A stretch of DNA of 64,000 nt from Burkholderia sp. D-99 (GTDB lineage: Bacteria; Pseudomonadota; Gammaproteobacteria; Burkholderiales; Burkholderiaceae), in assembly GCF_011605345.1 (NCBI RefSeq), contig NZ_JAAOXM010000002.1, forward strand, positions 1,116,001 to 1,180,000, given 5' to 3'. This document shows positions 1 through 8,568 of this stretch, in pieces. Under the pieces are notes generated by a model. It was given only the letters and a program-made list of their open reading frames with translations. It was not told where the DNA came from and did not search any database. Numbering within the stretch: the stretch's first letter is position 1; each line of letters begins with the position of its first letter. Position numbers and translations under genes: made by a program.

Positions 1-998
1 ACGTGGTGCGCATGCCGGGCGTGACGGGCGAGCTGCCGTCACGCTGGGGGCTGCGCGGCGCGGAGGACCTCGGCGGCGGCTATCAGGCTGTATTCACGCT
101 CGAAAGCGGCTTCAACGTGCGCGGCGGCGATCTCGGGCAGGGCGGCCGGCTGTTCGGACGGCAGGCATTCGTCGGGCTGAAGGGCGGCTTCGGCACGCTC
201 GCGTTCGGCCGCCAGTACACGATGACCTACCTCGCGCTGCAGGGCGCGGACATCATCGGCCCCGACATCTACGGGCTCGGCTCGCTCGATGCGTATGTGC
301 CGAACGGCCGCGCCGATAATGCGGTGACCTACGTCGGCACCTATCGCGGCGTGACGCTCGGCGCCGCGTATTCGTTCGGCCGCGACAGCGCGGGCACCGG
401 CAACTCGCCGGGGCAGGGCACGTGCGCGGGGCAGGTGCCGGGCGACGCCACGCAGTGCCGCGACTGGTCGGTGATGCTCAAGTACGACAGCGCGTATTTC
501 GGCGCGGCGGCGTCGTACGAGGAGCAACGCGGCGGCACCGGCGCGGCCGCGAACTTCTTCGACGGCATTGCGCCGGTTGCCTTCACCAGCAGCGGCGGCA
601 AGGACGCGCGTACGCACGTGAGCGCCTATGCGCAGGCGGCGGGCGCGCGGATCGGCGCGGGCTGGATCGGGCGGCGCGTGTCGACCGGTTCGCCGGCTGA
701 GGCCGGCGCACATTCCGATCTCTTCTTCATCGGCGCGTCGTATGCGGTGAAGCCCGATTTCGTCGTCGACGGCGAGGGCTACCGGATCGTCAACAGCGCG
801 CACGACACGCGCGCGACGATGGCCACGCTGCGCGCGACCTATCTGCTGACCAAGCGCACGGCCGTCTATGCGCAATCGTCGTATCTGTGGAACAGCGCGC
901 ATGCACGCTACGCCGTCAGCGGCGGCGGGGCCGGCACGACGCCCGGCGAAGGGATGGGGCAGCTCGGCGCGATGGTCGGCGTGCGGCACATGTTCTGA
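1..998 (+). CDS. Gram-negative porin, 5' end missing
   Basis: This is the C-terminal 330 or so residues of an outer-membrane general porin; the reading frame is open to the left edge, so the signal peptide and first strands lie outside the window. The sequence has the alternating beta-strand pattern of OmpC-like porins of beta-proteobacteria (GYQAVFTLESGF, FGRQAFVGLKGGFGTLAFGRQ, NAVTYVGTYRGVTLGAAY) and ends in the C-terminal phenylalanine (VGVRHMF) needed for outer-membrane assembly. It should form a trimeric diffusion channel. It sits 28 bp upstream of the tannase-family lipoprotein in the same direction, so the two could be co-transcribed. Confidence 0.9.
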   Translation, partial: VVRMPGVTGELPSRWGLRGAEDLGGGYQAVFTLESGFNVRGGDLGQGGRLFGRQAFVGLKGGFGTLAFGRQYTMTYLALQGADIIGPDIYGLGSLDAYVPNGRADNAVTYVGTYRGVTLGAAYSFGRDSAGTGNSPGQGTCAGQVPGDATQCRDWSVMLKYDSAYFGAAASYEEQRGGTGAAANFFDGIAPVAFTSSGGKDARTHVSAYAQAAGARIGAGWIGRRVSTGSPAEAGAHSDLFFIGASYAVKPDFVVDGEGYRIVNSAHDTRATMATLRATYLLTKRTAVYAQSSYLWNSAHARYAVSGGGAGTTPGEGMGQLGAMVGVRHMF

Positions 999-1026
999 TC
1001 CGGCAGCCTGACGAACGGGAGATATC

Positions 1027-2751
1027 TTGAACAGGAAATCTGCATTCCTCTGCATTGTGCCGCTGTCCGCGGCGGCCATGCTTGCCGGGTGCGGCGGAGA
1101 CGATTCGGTCAGCGCCACGCCGACCCACCTGAGCGCCGCGACACCGGCCGCGATGACGCAGACCTGCGATGCGCTTGCCGCGAAGCTCGCGTATGCGAAC
1201 ACGTCGTTCACGTCGGTGACGATCGCAGCCGCCGGTGCGCTCACGGTAGCCGGCAAACCGGTCGCCGAGCACTGCGTGATCGAAGGGAAGATGAATGAGC
1301 GTGTGAGCGCGGTCGACGGCCAGACCTATGCAATCGGCTTCGAAATGCGCTTGCCGAAGGCATGGAACGGCCGCTTCTTCTACCAGGCGAACGGCGGGCT
1401 CGACGGCAACGTCGTGACCGCGACCGGCGAGATCAGCGGCGGCGGGCCGCTGAACGATGCGCTGAACCTGGGTTTCGCGGTGATCAGTTCGGATTCCGGG
1501 CACGGTGCCGCGCAGAATCCGCTGTTCGGCGTCGATCCGCAGGCTCGCGTCGACTACGGCTACGGCGCGGTCGACGCGCTCACGCCAATGGCGAAGCAGG
1601 TGATCCGGCTCGCGTACGGCAAGGCGCCCGACCGCAGCTATTTCGATGGCTGCTCGAACGGCGGCCGTCACGCGATGGTCACGGCGGTGCGCAACCCGGC
1701 CGACTACGACGGCATCATCGCGGGCGATCCGGGCTTTCATCTGCCGAAAGCGGCGATCGGCGAGATGTACGGCGCGCAGCAGTTCGCGAAGATCGCATCG
1801 GCGACCGGATCGAACGGGCTGCCGGACATCCGCAGCGGCTTCACCGATGCCGAGCGGCAGTTCGTCGGCGCGAAGATCCTCGAGAAATGCGATGCGCTCG
1901 ACGGCGCGGCCGACGGAATGGTGCAGGACGTGGCCGCGTGCCAGGCGCACTTCAGCGTCGATGCCGATATTCCGACCTGCGCGAACAGCACGCGCACCGG
2001 CGCCTGCCTGACGCCTGCACAGAAGACCGCGCTCGAGAACGTATTCACCGGCGCACGCAACAGCGCGGACACGGCACTCTACGCGGGCTTTCCGTACGAT
2101 CCGGGCATTGCCGGCAGCGGCTGGGCTGCGTGGAAGCAGTCGAATTCGATCACGCTCGATCCGGCCGCGATGGCGTTCACGTTCATGACGCCGCCGAAGA
2201 CCGCCGCGACGCTCGCGAACCTGCCCGGTTTCGCGCTCGGCTTCGACATGGACAACGACGCGCCGGCGATCTTCGCGACGAACGGCACATACACGCAATC
2301 CGCGTGGACGTTCATGACGCCGCCCGACGAGACGAACCTGTCAGCGCTAAAGGCGCGCGGTGCGAAGCTGCTCGTCTATCACGGCACGGGCGACCCGGTG
2401 TTCTCGTTCGACGACACGCGCGACTGGTACGCACGGGTTGCCCAGGCGAACGGCGGCGACGCGTCGGATTTCGCGCGCTTTTACCCGGTGCCGGGGATGA
2501 ACCACTGCTCGGGCGGGCCGGCGGCCGACCAGTTCGACCTGCTGACGCCGCTCGTCGCGTGGGTCGAGCAGGGGCAGGCGCCCGGCGCGGTGGTGGCCGC
2601 CGCGCGCGATGCGACGAACGCGGTGCCGAATGCGGATGTGCCGGCGTCGTGGGGTGCGGGGCGTACGCGCCCGCTGTGCCCGTATCCGCAGGTGGCGCGT
2701 TACAACGGCTCGGGCGACCTGAATTCGGCGGCGAGCTTCAGTTGTCGTTGA
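1027..2751 (+). CDS. Tannase/feruloyl esterase family lipoprotein
   Basis: A 574-residue alpha/beta hydrolase of the tannase and feruloyl esterase family, expected to split ester bonds of plant phenolics. A lipoprotein signal with lipobox LAGC is visible near residues 18-21, so it is probably membrane-anchored in the periplasm or outer membrane. The nucleophile lies in GCSNGG (Ser about 210), with Asp about 456 (GTGDPV) and His about 493 (NHCSGG); the cysteines next to Ser and His match the family's disulfide that joins the catalytic residues. The start is TTG, preceded by GGGAG; an ATG downstream would cut off the signal peptide. Confidence 0.88.
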   Translation: MNRKSAFLCIVPLSAAAMLAGCGGDDSVSATPTHLSAATPAAMTQTCDALAAKLAYANTSFTSVTIAAAGALTVAGKPVAEHCVIEGKMNERVSAVDGQTYAIGFEMRLPKAWNGRFFYQANGGLDGNVVTATGEISGGGPLNDALNLGFAVISSDSGHGAAQNPLFGVDPQARVDYGYGAVDALTPMAKQVIRLAYGKAPDRSYFDGCSNGGRHAMVTAVRNPADYDGIIAGDPGFHLPKAAIGEMYGAQQFAKIASATGSNGLPDIRSGFTDAERQFVGAKILEKCDALDGAADGMVQDVAACQAHFSVDADIPTCANSTRTGACLTPAQKTALENVFTGARNSADTALYAGFPYDPGIAGSGWAAWKQSNSITLDPAAMAFTFMTPPKTAATLANLPGFALGFDMDNDAPAIFATNGTYTQSAWTFMTPPDETNLSALKARGAKLLVYHGTGDPVFSFDDTRDWYARVAQANGGDASDFARFYPVPGMNHCSGGPAADQFDLLTPLVAWVEQGQAPGAVVAAARDATNAVPNADVPASWGAGRTRPLCPYPQVARYNGSGDLNSAASFSCR

Positions 2752-2766
2752 GGTAGCCGTCGATGG

Positions 2767-2803
2767 GAAGCGGCCGGCGCGTGCGATTGCGTGCCGGCCG
2801 CTT
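2767..2803. terminator. Inverted repeat between convergent genes
   Basis: AAGCGGCCGGC at 2768 is repeated in reverse as GCCGGCCGCTT at 2793, with a 14-base loop. It lies between the convergent esterase and Lrp genes and could end both transcripts, although no clear U-run follows. Confidence 0.45.
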
Positions 2804-2822
2804 CATGTGTGCAACCGCTCAC

Positions 2823-3299
2823 TCACTCGCCGGAATCGACCGGCACGTCGAGCCCGACCTTCACGCGGCTCATGCTCACCAGCGTCTTGAACCGCTTCAC
2901 GTTGTTGTTCGCGAAGAACAGCTCGCGCGTGAGCGCGTTGTACTGATCCATGTTGCGCACGGCCAGGATCAGCACGAAATCCCATTCCCCCGTCACGTAG
3001 TAGCACTGCTGGATCTGCGGGCAGCGCTCGAACGCGCGCTTCATCGCGTCGAGCTGGTCGATCTGCTCGCTTTCGACCTCGACGTTGACGACGATCGTCA
3101 GCGGATGATCGACCTTGTCCGGTGCGACGACGGCCGTGTAGCGCTCGATCACGCCGTCGTCCGCGAGACGTTTCAGACGCCGGTTCACAGCCGCGGTCGA
3201 CAGGTTGACGCGCGCGCCGAGCTCGGCTTGCGGCGTCTGCGCGTCGCGCTGGATCTCCATCAGCAGCTTGCGATCGAACGCATCGAGTGGGGTGGTCAT
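2823..3299 (-). CDS. Lrp/AsnC family transcriptional regulator
   Basis: A 158-residue regulator with an N-terminal helix-turn-helix (LDAFDRKLLMEIQRDAQ to about residue 50) and a C-terminal RAM/AsnC ligand domain (about residues 68-145, including the CYYVTGEWDFVL segment typical of the family). Members sense amino acids. It is divergent from the diaminopropionate ammonia-lyase gene with a 178-bp AT-rich gap, so it most likely controls that gene and itself. The ligand is not known from sequence. Confidence 0.92.
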   Translation of the reverse strand: MTTPLDAFDRKLLMEIQRDAQTPQAELGARVNLSTAAVNRRLKRLADDGVIERYTAVVAPDKVDHPLTIVVNVEVESEQIDQLDAMKRAFERCPQIQQCYYVTGEWDFVLILAVRNMDQYNALTRELFFANNNVKRFKTLVSMSRVKVGLDVPVDSGE

Positions 3300-3477
3300 G
3301 ATGGCGCGTGAAGCCTCGAAAAATGAGAAATTTTTGCGTCTGGACGGTCGATTCGGCGATTTTATTGACCGCCATGCGCAATATTATTTTCGTACCGACG
3401 GCGAACGCAACCCGCGCTTGCCCGATCCGACTCACCTGACGGGCCGCCGGCGCGGTCCTGTTCCGGAGCCTTTCGCC
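3300..3477. promoter_or_regulatory. Divergent promoter region, candidate Lrp-binding
   Basis: This gap between the lrp-like gene and the lyase is markedly AT-richer than its surroundings (runs such as GAAAAATGAGAAATTTTT near 3318 and GCAATATTATTTTCG near 3377). It is the only place for both promoters and for regulator binding. Exact boxes cannot be fixed by eye. Confidence 0.4.
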
Positions 3478-4710
3478 ATGCTGATCGCCAACCCCCGCGC
3501 ATCGCGCGCCGCCTATCCCCACGCGTTGCGCCGCGTGATGAACATCGCCTCGGCCGACGAAAGCGGCGCGTGGCTGTCGCACTGGCCGCTCGTCGGCAAC
3601 GCGCGCACGCCGCTGCGCGCGCTGCCCGATCTCGCCGCGCGGCTTGGCGTCGCGAGCGTCAGCGTGAAGGACGAGTCGTGCCGCTCGCCGCTCGGCAGCT
3701 TCAAGGCGCTTGGGGCGCCGATCGCGCTGGTGCGGCTCGTGAAGCGCCTGCGGCGCACGCAGGATCTCGATCCGCAAGGGCTGGTTACCGGTCGCTACGC
3801 GGCGCAGCTCGCCGACCTGACGGTGATCAGCGCGACCGACGGCAATCACGGCCGTGCGCTGGCCGCCGCCGCGCGCGCGATCGGCTGCGGGTGCGTGATC
3901 GTGCTGCACGCGAACGTCGACGCCGAGCGCGAGCGCGCGATCTCGGCGTACGGCGCGCGGATCGTGCGCATCGCGGGGAACTACGACGAGTCGGTGGTCT
4001 GCGCGGCGCAACTCGCGCAGGCGAACGGCTGGTATGTCGTGTCGGATACGTCGTACGACGGCTACGAAGCGATTCCGCGCGACGTGATGCAGGGTTACGG
4101 CGTGATCGCCGCCGAGGCCGCCGCGCAGGCGGCGCAGGACGACGGGCGGCCTTTTACGCATGTGTTGCTGCAGGGCGGCGTGGGCGGTCTCGCCGCGGGC
4201 GTCGCGAGTTATCTGTGGGAGCGCGACGGCGTGCAGCGGCCGCATTTCATCGTCGTCGAGCCGCGCCAGGCCGATTGCCTGTACCAGAGCGCACTGGCAG
4301 GGCGGGCGACCAGGGCGACCGGCAACGTCGATTCGGTGATGGCCGGGCTTGCGTGCGGCGAGGCGTCGCCGCTTGCGTGGGATTTCCTCGAGATGTGCAT
4401 CGACTACTTCATGCTGATCGACGACGAAGACGCGGTGCAGGCGATGCGCGGCCTCGCGGCCGGCAGCGAACGCGACGTGCCGCTCGTGGCGGGCGAATCG
4501 GGCGCGGCGGGCGTCGCGGGGCTCGAGGTGCTGATGCGCGACCCGGTGCTCGCGCGACAGGTGGGGCTCGACGCGCATTCGCGCGTGCTGGCGATCAATA
4601 CGGAAGGTGCGACGGCGCCGTCCGTGTACCGGAGCTGCGTCGGCGAGGCGGCCGACGCGGTGCTCGCGCGACAGCGCGACTGGCTGGACCGCGCGGCGGT
4701 CGCGGCCTGA
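3478..4710 (+). CDS. dpaL: Diaminopropionate ammonia-lyase
   Basis: A 410-residue PLP enzyme of fold type II that converts 2,3-diaminopropionate to pyruvate and two ammonia (YgeX/DpaL family). The PLP lysine is Lys76 in SFKALG, after the conserved VKDESCRSPLGSF; the glycine-rich phosphate loop is LQGGVGGLAAG and ATDGNHGRALA forms the substrate loop. The usual family length is about 400. The ATG at 3478 follows GGAG and removes a spurious upstream extension. The M20 hydrolase follows 39 bp downstream, suggesting a shared transcript for using a diaminopropionate-containing or N-acylated compound. Confidence 0.9.
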   Translation: MLIANPRASRAAYPHALRRVMNIASADESGAWLSHWPLVGNARTPLRALPDLAARLGVASVSVKDESCRSPLGSFKALGAPIALVRLVKRLRRTQDLDPQGLVTGRYAAQLADLTVISATDGNHGRALAAAARAIGCGCVIVLHANVDAERERAISAYGARIVRIAGNYDESVVCAAQLAQANGWYVVSDTSYDGYEAIPRDVMQGYGVIAAEAAAQAAQDDGRPFTHVLLQGGVGGLAAGVASYLWERDGVQRPHFIVVEPRQADCLYQSALAGRATRATGNVDSVMAGLACGEASPLAWDFLEMCIDYFMLIDDEDAVQAMRGLAAGSERDVPLVAGESGAAGVAGLEVLMRDPVLARQVGLDAHSRVLAINTEGATAPSVYRSCVGEAADAVLARQRDWLDRAAVAA

Positions 4711-4749
4711 CCGGCATCACGACCGACTACGACCGACGAGGCAAACGCA

Positions 4750-5955
4750 ATGGACGCAATGGACGCGATGGACGCAATCGAAGAAAGCACGCTGCAGGGG
4801 CAATTGAAGACCTGGCGCCGCCACCTGCACCAGCATCCGGAGACGGGATTCGAAGAGGTGAACACGTCGGACTACGTCGCGCGCATCCTGACGACACTCG
4901 GGCTCGACGTGCATCGGGGGATCGGCGGCACGGGGCTCGTCGCGAACCTGACGGTCGGCACCGGCAAGCGCGCGATCGGCATCCGCGCGGACATGGATGC
5001 GCTGAACATCGCCGAGCACGCACCGGGCCGCGAACATGCGTCGCGTACGCCCGGCAAGATGCATGCGTGCGGGCACGACGGCCACATGTCGATGGTGCTC
5101 GGCGCAGCGCAGCTGCTGGCCGAGCGCAAGGATTTCGACGGTACGGTGCGCTTCATTTTCCAGCCGGCTGAAGAACATGGCCGCGGCGCGAAGGCGATGA
5201 TGGCCGACGCTCTGTTCGAGCGCTTTCCGGTCGACGCGATCTTCGGCGCGCACAACATGCCGGGCATGCGCGTGGGGACGTTCTCGACGCGCGCGGGCGG
5301 CATCATGGCGAGCGAGGACAACTTCGTGATCCGGATTGACGGGCGCGGCACGCATGCGGCGCGCCCGCACATGGGCATCGATCCGATCGTGATCGGTGCG
5401 CAGGTCGTGCTCGCGCTGCAGACGATCGTGTCGCGCAATCTCGATCCGGGCCAGCAGGCCGTGATCTCGTGCACGGAATTCATCACCGACGGGCTGCGCA
5501 ACGTGCTGCCGTCGACCGTGACGATCAAGGGTGACACGCGCAGCTATTCGCGCGACGTGCAGGCGCTGCTGGAAACGCGGATGCGCGAGGTCAGCGAAGG
5601 GATCTGCCGCACGCACGGTGCGACCTGCACGTTCGAGTACACGCACGAGTTCGCGCCGACGGTGAATTCCCCGGAGTGGGTCGACACGGCCGTGCAGGCC
5701 GCGGCCCAGGTCGCGGGCGCGGATGCGGTGAATGCCGACGTGCAGCCGATGATGATCTCGGAGGATTTCGGCGCGTTCCTGCAGGCCGTGCCCGGCAATT
5801 TCGTGTTCATCGGCAACGGCGAGGCGGGCGGCCGCGGCGGTGTGCCGCTGCATAACGCGACGTACGACTTCAACGACGAGATCCTGCCGATCGGCGCGCG
5901 GTATTTCGAGGCGGTGGCGCGGCTCGCGTTGCGCGAGCCGCGCCATGCGCGGTAA
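4750..5955 (+). CDS. M20 family amidohydrolase (hippurate hydrolase type)
   Basis: A 401-residue M20D zinc hydrolase (hippuricase/N-acyl-amino-acid amidohydrolase type), cytoplasmic. Metal-binding motifs are seen: HACGHDGHM near residue 101, QPAEEHGRGA near 140, GAHNMPG near 165 and the C-terminal HNATYDFND. It probably removes an acyl group from an N-acyl amino acid that feeds the adjacent lyase. The first codons form a tandem repeat (Met-Asp-Ala three times), so three in-frame ATGs could serve as the start; the first is used here. Confidence 0.9.
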   Translation: MDAMDAMDAIEESTLQGQLKTWRRHLHQHPETGFEEVNTSDYVARILTTLGLDVHRGIGGTGLVANLTVGTGKRAIGIRADMDALNIAEHAPGREHASRTPGKMHACGHDGHMSMVLGAAQLLAERKDFDGTVRFIFQPAEEHGRGAKAMMADALFERFPVDAIFGAHNMPGMRVGTFSTRAGGIMASEDNFVIRIDGRGTHAARPHMGIDPIVIGAQVVLALQTIVSRNLDPGQQAVISCTEFITDGLRNVLPSTVTIKGDTRSYSRDVQALLETRMREVSEGICRTHGATCTFEYTHEFAPTVNSPEWVDTAVQAAAQVAGADAVNADVQPMMISEDFGAFLQAVPGNFVFIGNGEAGGRGGVPLHNATYDFNDEILPIGARYFEAVARLALREPRHAR

Positions 5956-5973
5956 AAGACGATCGCCGTCTTT
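5955..5973. terminator. Small hairpin between convergent genes
   Basis: AAAGACG-ATCGC-CGTCTTT lies directly after the M20 stop codon and 56 bp before the end of the convergent amidohydrolase gene. It could work as a terminator, more likely for the minus-strand gene, where TTTT follows the stem. Confidence 0.4.
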
Positions 5974-6028
5974 CGAAACGAAGCGCATGATCGGCGATCC
6001 GAACCGCACTGTGTCGGATCGCGACGAT

Positions 6029-7858
6029 CTACAGGGTTAACGCGTCGTAAACCTTGCGCCCGCTGACCCAGGTCTCCATCACCTTGATGTCGCGCAGTTG
6101 ATAAGGATTCCCCGTCTTGGCCTGCAGGGGATCCTGTTCCAGGATCACGAGGTCGGCCTGCTTCCCTTCTTTCAAGGAGCCGATCTGGTCGTCCAGGTGG
6201 CATTGCCAGGCCGCGTCGATGGTCACCGCACGCAGCGCTTCGGGCGGGCTCAGGCATTCGGCGTCATTCAACACTGCCTGCTCCGGGTCGGCTTCCATGA
6301 CCCGCCCGATCGCCTGGTCCATATAACGCAACGGCCCCAGCGGCGAGACGAAGCGATCGCTGTGGAGGCTGATGCGAAGACCCTCGCGCAACGCCGACTT
6401 GCATCGATCGAGCTTCTGCGCGCGTTCTTCACCCAGGATGGTCTTCTGGAATGCACGCCCCCAGTAGCCGACATGGCCGATCAGGAAGCTGGGCGAGACG
6501 GACAGCCGCTTCATCGTGCGCAGGTCGTCGTCGCTGAGCAGCGACGCATGCTCGATCCGATGGCGCAGCTCGATCGGTGGCTTCACGGGTTGGGGCGGAA
6601 CCGACGGCGCGGGAGGCACCTTGCTCAGCACGAGCTGGTAGGCCGCCAGGACGTTGGAGATGGCTTCGTCGCCATTGGCATGCGTCATGATCGGCCATTC
6701 GGCAGCGACGACTTCTTGCATGATTTGCGCCAGTGATTCGATCGGGTCGAAGTTGAACAGGCCGTTCGGTCCCACCTGGGGAACACTGTGTTCATCGCAA
6801 CACTTGTAGGGCTGGCGTTGCAGGCCGGTCAACCCCTGGTTGGAGCCGTCGGCAATCAGCTTCATCGCGCGGATCGAGAACAATGCCTCGGGCCCGCTGT
6901 CCAGTTGAGGCTTGAAGTGCTTCAGCCACATCGACCAGAGATCGTTGTTGCCGAACAGGGCCGCGCCCAGGCGCACCGTCATCCATGGCGTTTTCGCCAG
7001 CGCCTTCATCACGACCACTTCGAAATATCCCATTCCCATCCCGAGGCCGGCATCGAACAGGGTGGTGATGCCGCGGCTGTTCGCGTCATGCAACACCTTG
7101 CGAATGCTGCCAAGCAGATCGGCCGGCTTCGGCTGCGGCATGCATTTCATTACCTCGCCGACTTGCGATTCGGTCAACACGCCGTCGTGCTCGCTGTCCT
7201 CGAGTCCGGCTGCTTGCAGCGCGGCGCTGTTGGCATAGGCGAGATGCCCGGAGGCGTTGACCAGGAACAGGCACACCTCCGTGCTGACCGTGTCCAGCCA
7301 CGCACGGTCGATATTCAGCCATTCGTTCATCAACGACGGATCGACGCCAATGCCGCCCACCCACTTTTCCTGATGTTGCTTCGCGTGGTCGACGGCATCC
7401 TTGAGCCGCGTGCGGATAAACGTTTCGCCGTAGTTGGGGCGCAACTTTTGATCTTCGAAAGGCGACAGGTCCACCCACGGGTCGATCTGGAAAACCGCGC
7501 TGGGCAGGATATGCATGTGCGGGTCGATCAGGCCCGGCAGCAAGGTCTGACCGTCATCGAGCGTCTGCTCGCGCGCTTCGGGGTATTTTTCCCGTACGCG
7601 CCGACGCACGTCATCCAGCGTCCCGGTGGCGATGACCTTGTGATCGGCGATGCCGAGTGCGTCGACCAGCTTGCTGGTGTCTTCCGGGTCCGGATAGATG
7701 CGCCCACCGTGAAAGATCACGGCTTCGGGTGCCCGCTGTGCTTCCGTCCGGCTCAATTCCTCGAGTAGATCCTGCCATTCGTGTTCACCCTGGCCAAGGG
7801 CGGTTGCGACCAAATGAGGGCTGCAGCATGCACATCCGAGCTGGTGTCGATGAAACAT
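6029..7858 (-). CDS. YtcJ-like amidohydrolase (Amidohydro_3)
   Basis: A 609-residue metal-dependent hydrolase of the TIM-barrel amidohydrolase superfamily. It has the N-terminal beta-sandwich strand (AVIFHGGRIYPDP), the metal motif GLIDPHMHI near residue 112, a long insertion, the later histidine RHRIEHASL, and the C-terminal sandwich closing with QADLVILEQDP. The YtcJ-like subgroup acts on amides or cyclic C-N bonds; the substrate is unknown. The N-terminus (MFHRHQLGCACCSPH) is cysteine- and histidine-rich and may bind metal. Codon use is a little less GC-biased than its neighbours. Confidence 0.85.
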   Translation of the reverse strand: MFHRHQLGCACCSPHLVATALGQGEHEWQDLLEELSRTEAQRAPEAVIFHGGRIYPDPEDTSKLVDALGIADHKVIATGTLDDVRRRVREKYPEAREQTLDDGQTLLPGLIDPHMHILPSAVFQIDPWVDLSPFEDQKLRPNYGETFIRTRLKDAVDHAKQHQEKWVGGIGVDPSLMNEWLNIDRAWLDTVSTEVCLFLVNASGHLAYANSAALQAAGLEDSEHDGVLTESQVGEVMKCMPQPKPADLLGSIRKVLHDANSRGITTLFDAGLGMGMGYFEVVVMKALAKTPWMTVRLGAALFGNNDLWSMWLKHFKPQLDSGPEALFSIRAMKLIADGSNQGLTGLQRQPYKCCDEHSVPQVGPNGLFNFDPIESLAQIMQEVVAAEWPIMTHANGDEAISNVLAAYQLVLSKVPPAPSVPPQPVKPPIELRHRIEHASLLSDDDLRTMKRLSVSPSFLIGHVGYWGRAFQKTILGEERAQKLDRCKSALREGLRISLHSDRFVSPLGPLRYMDQAIGRVMEADPEQAVLNDAECLSPPEALRAVTIDAAWQCHLDDQIGSLKEGKQADLVILEQDPLQAKTGNPYQLRDIKVMETWVSGRKVYDALTL

Positions 7859-8568
7859 GATTGAATCCTTTTTGGTTTCTAATGCATTGGATTGATTTAT
7901 TGTCCACTACGTATAGTTTCGCAATACGAATCAATTTGAAGAAACGAATGCAGCGTGTAGCCATGTGACATCGGTGCGACTTGCTTCAGGAACTCCGCGG
8001 GCGAATGACGCGGATGCAGCATGCGACGCGAGGGTGCGGCGTCAATGCTGAATCGTATGTATAAACACCGCCTGCGCATGGATCAAGATCAAAATCCGTA
8101 CGCATAACGCCATCCTGCGGGATGCGCGACGATCGGCCTGAAGGTCGCGCCGGCGGGCAGGGCACGGCTCGCTTCGACTCGCTTTGGCTCGGCAGATCGC
8201 TTGGGACAGGCTTGCCGCGGCGGCTTCGACGATTCGGGCACCCTGTAGCGCCGCGCGGGCGCGCGGCCCCGAAACCGGGGCGATGGCGGCGATCTTGTGA
8301 TGCGGTTCGTGCTTGCTGCGGCGTCGGGCGGCGACATGCCGAGCGGGGCTGCAAGCGGGCCCCGAGCCGAAGACCCGCGACCCGCGACCCGCGACCCGCG
8401 ACCCGCGACCCGCGACCCGCGACCCGCGACCCGCGACCCGCGACCCGCGACCCGCGACCCGCGACCCGCGACCCGCGACCCGCGACCCGCGACCCGCGAC
8501 CCACGACCCACGACCCACGACCCACGACCGGCGTGACGCAACGAGCACGTGCCCGTTGCATCACGGCG
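7859..8568. other. 710-bp intergenic region
   Basis: The stretch next to the amidohydrolase start (7859-7930) is AT-rich and should hold its promoter. The middle is GC-rich without a convincing gene, and the right part is the heptamer repeat array. Overlapping open frames here come from the 7-base repeat, which stays open in several frames. Confidence 0.6.
8372..8529. repeat. 7-bp tandem repeat array (about 22 copies)
   Basis: The unit GACCCGC repeats head to tail for about 158 bp, roughly 22.5 copies. The last four or five copies carry a C-G to C-A change (CGACCCA). It ends 40 bp before the stop codon of the minus-strand aminotransferase. Because 7 is not a multiple of 3, three units encode a seven-residue peptide repeat in any open frame. 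It is a simple-sequence locus likely to vary in length by slippage. Confidence 0.93.

Noticed and set aside
39..2298. Long minus-strand open frames opposite the porin and tannase genes
   Set aside because: They are Arg/Ala/His-rich shadows of GC-rich coding sequence on the other strand and show no family signature.
8372..8529. Repeat array as a CRISPR
   Set aside because: Units are 7 bp and contiguous with no spacers, and no cas genes are near.
8042..8564. Protein with repeated Gly-Ser-Arg-Val-Ala-Gly-Arg units
   Set aside because: The frames exist only because the 7-base repeat has no stop in several frames; they lack ribosome sites and flanking conserved sequence.
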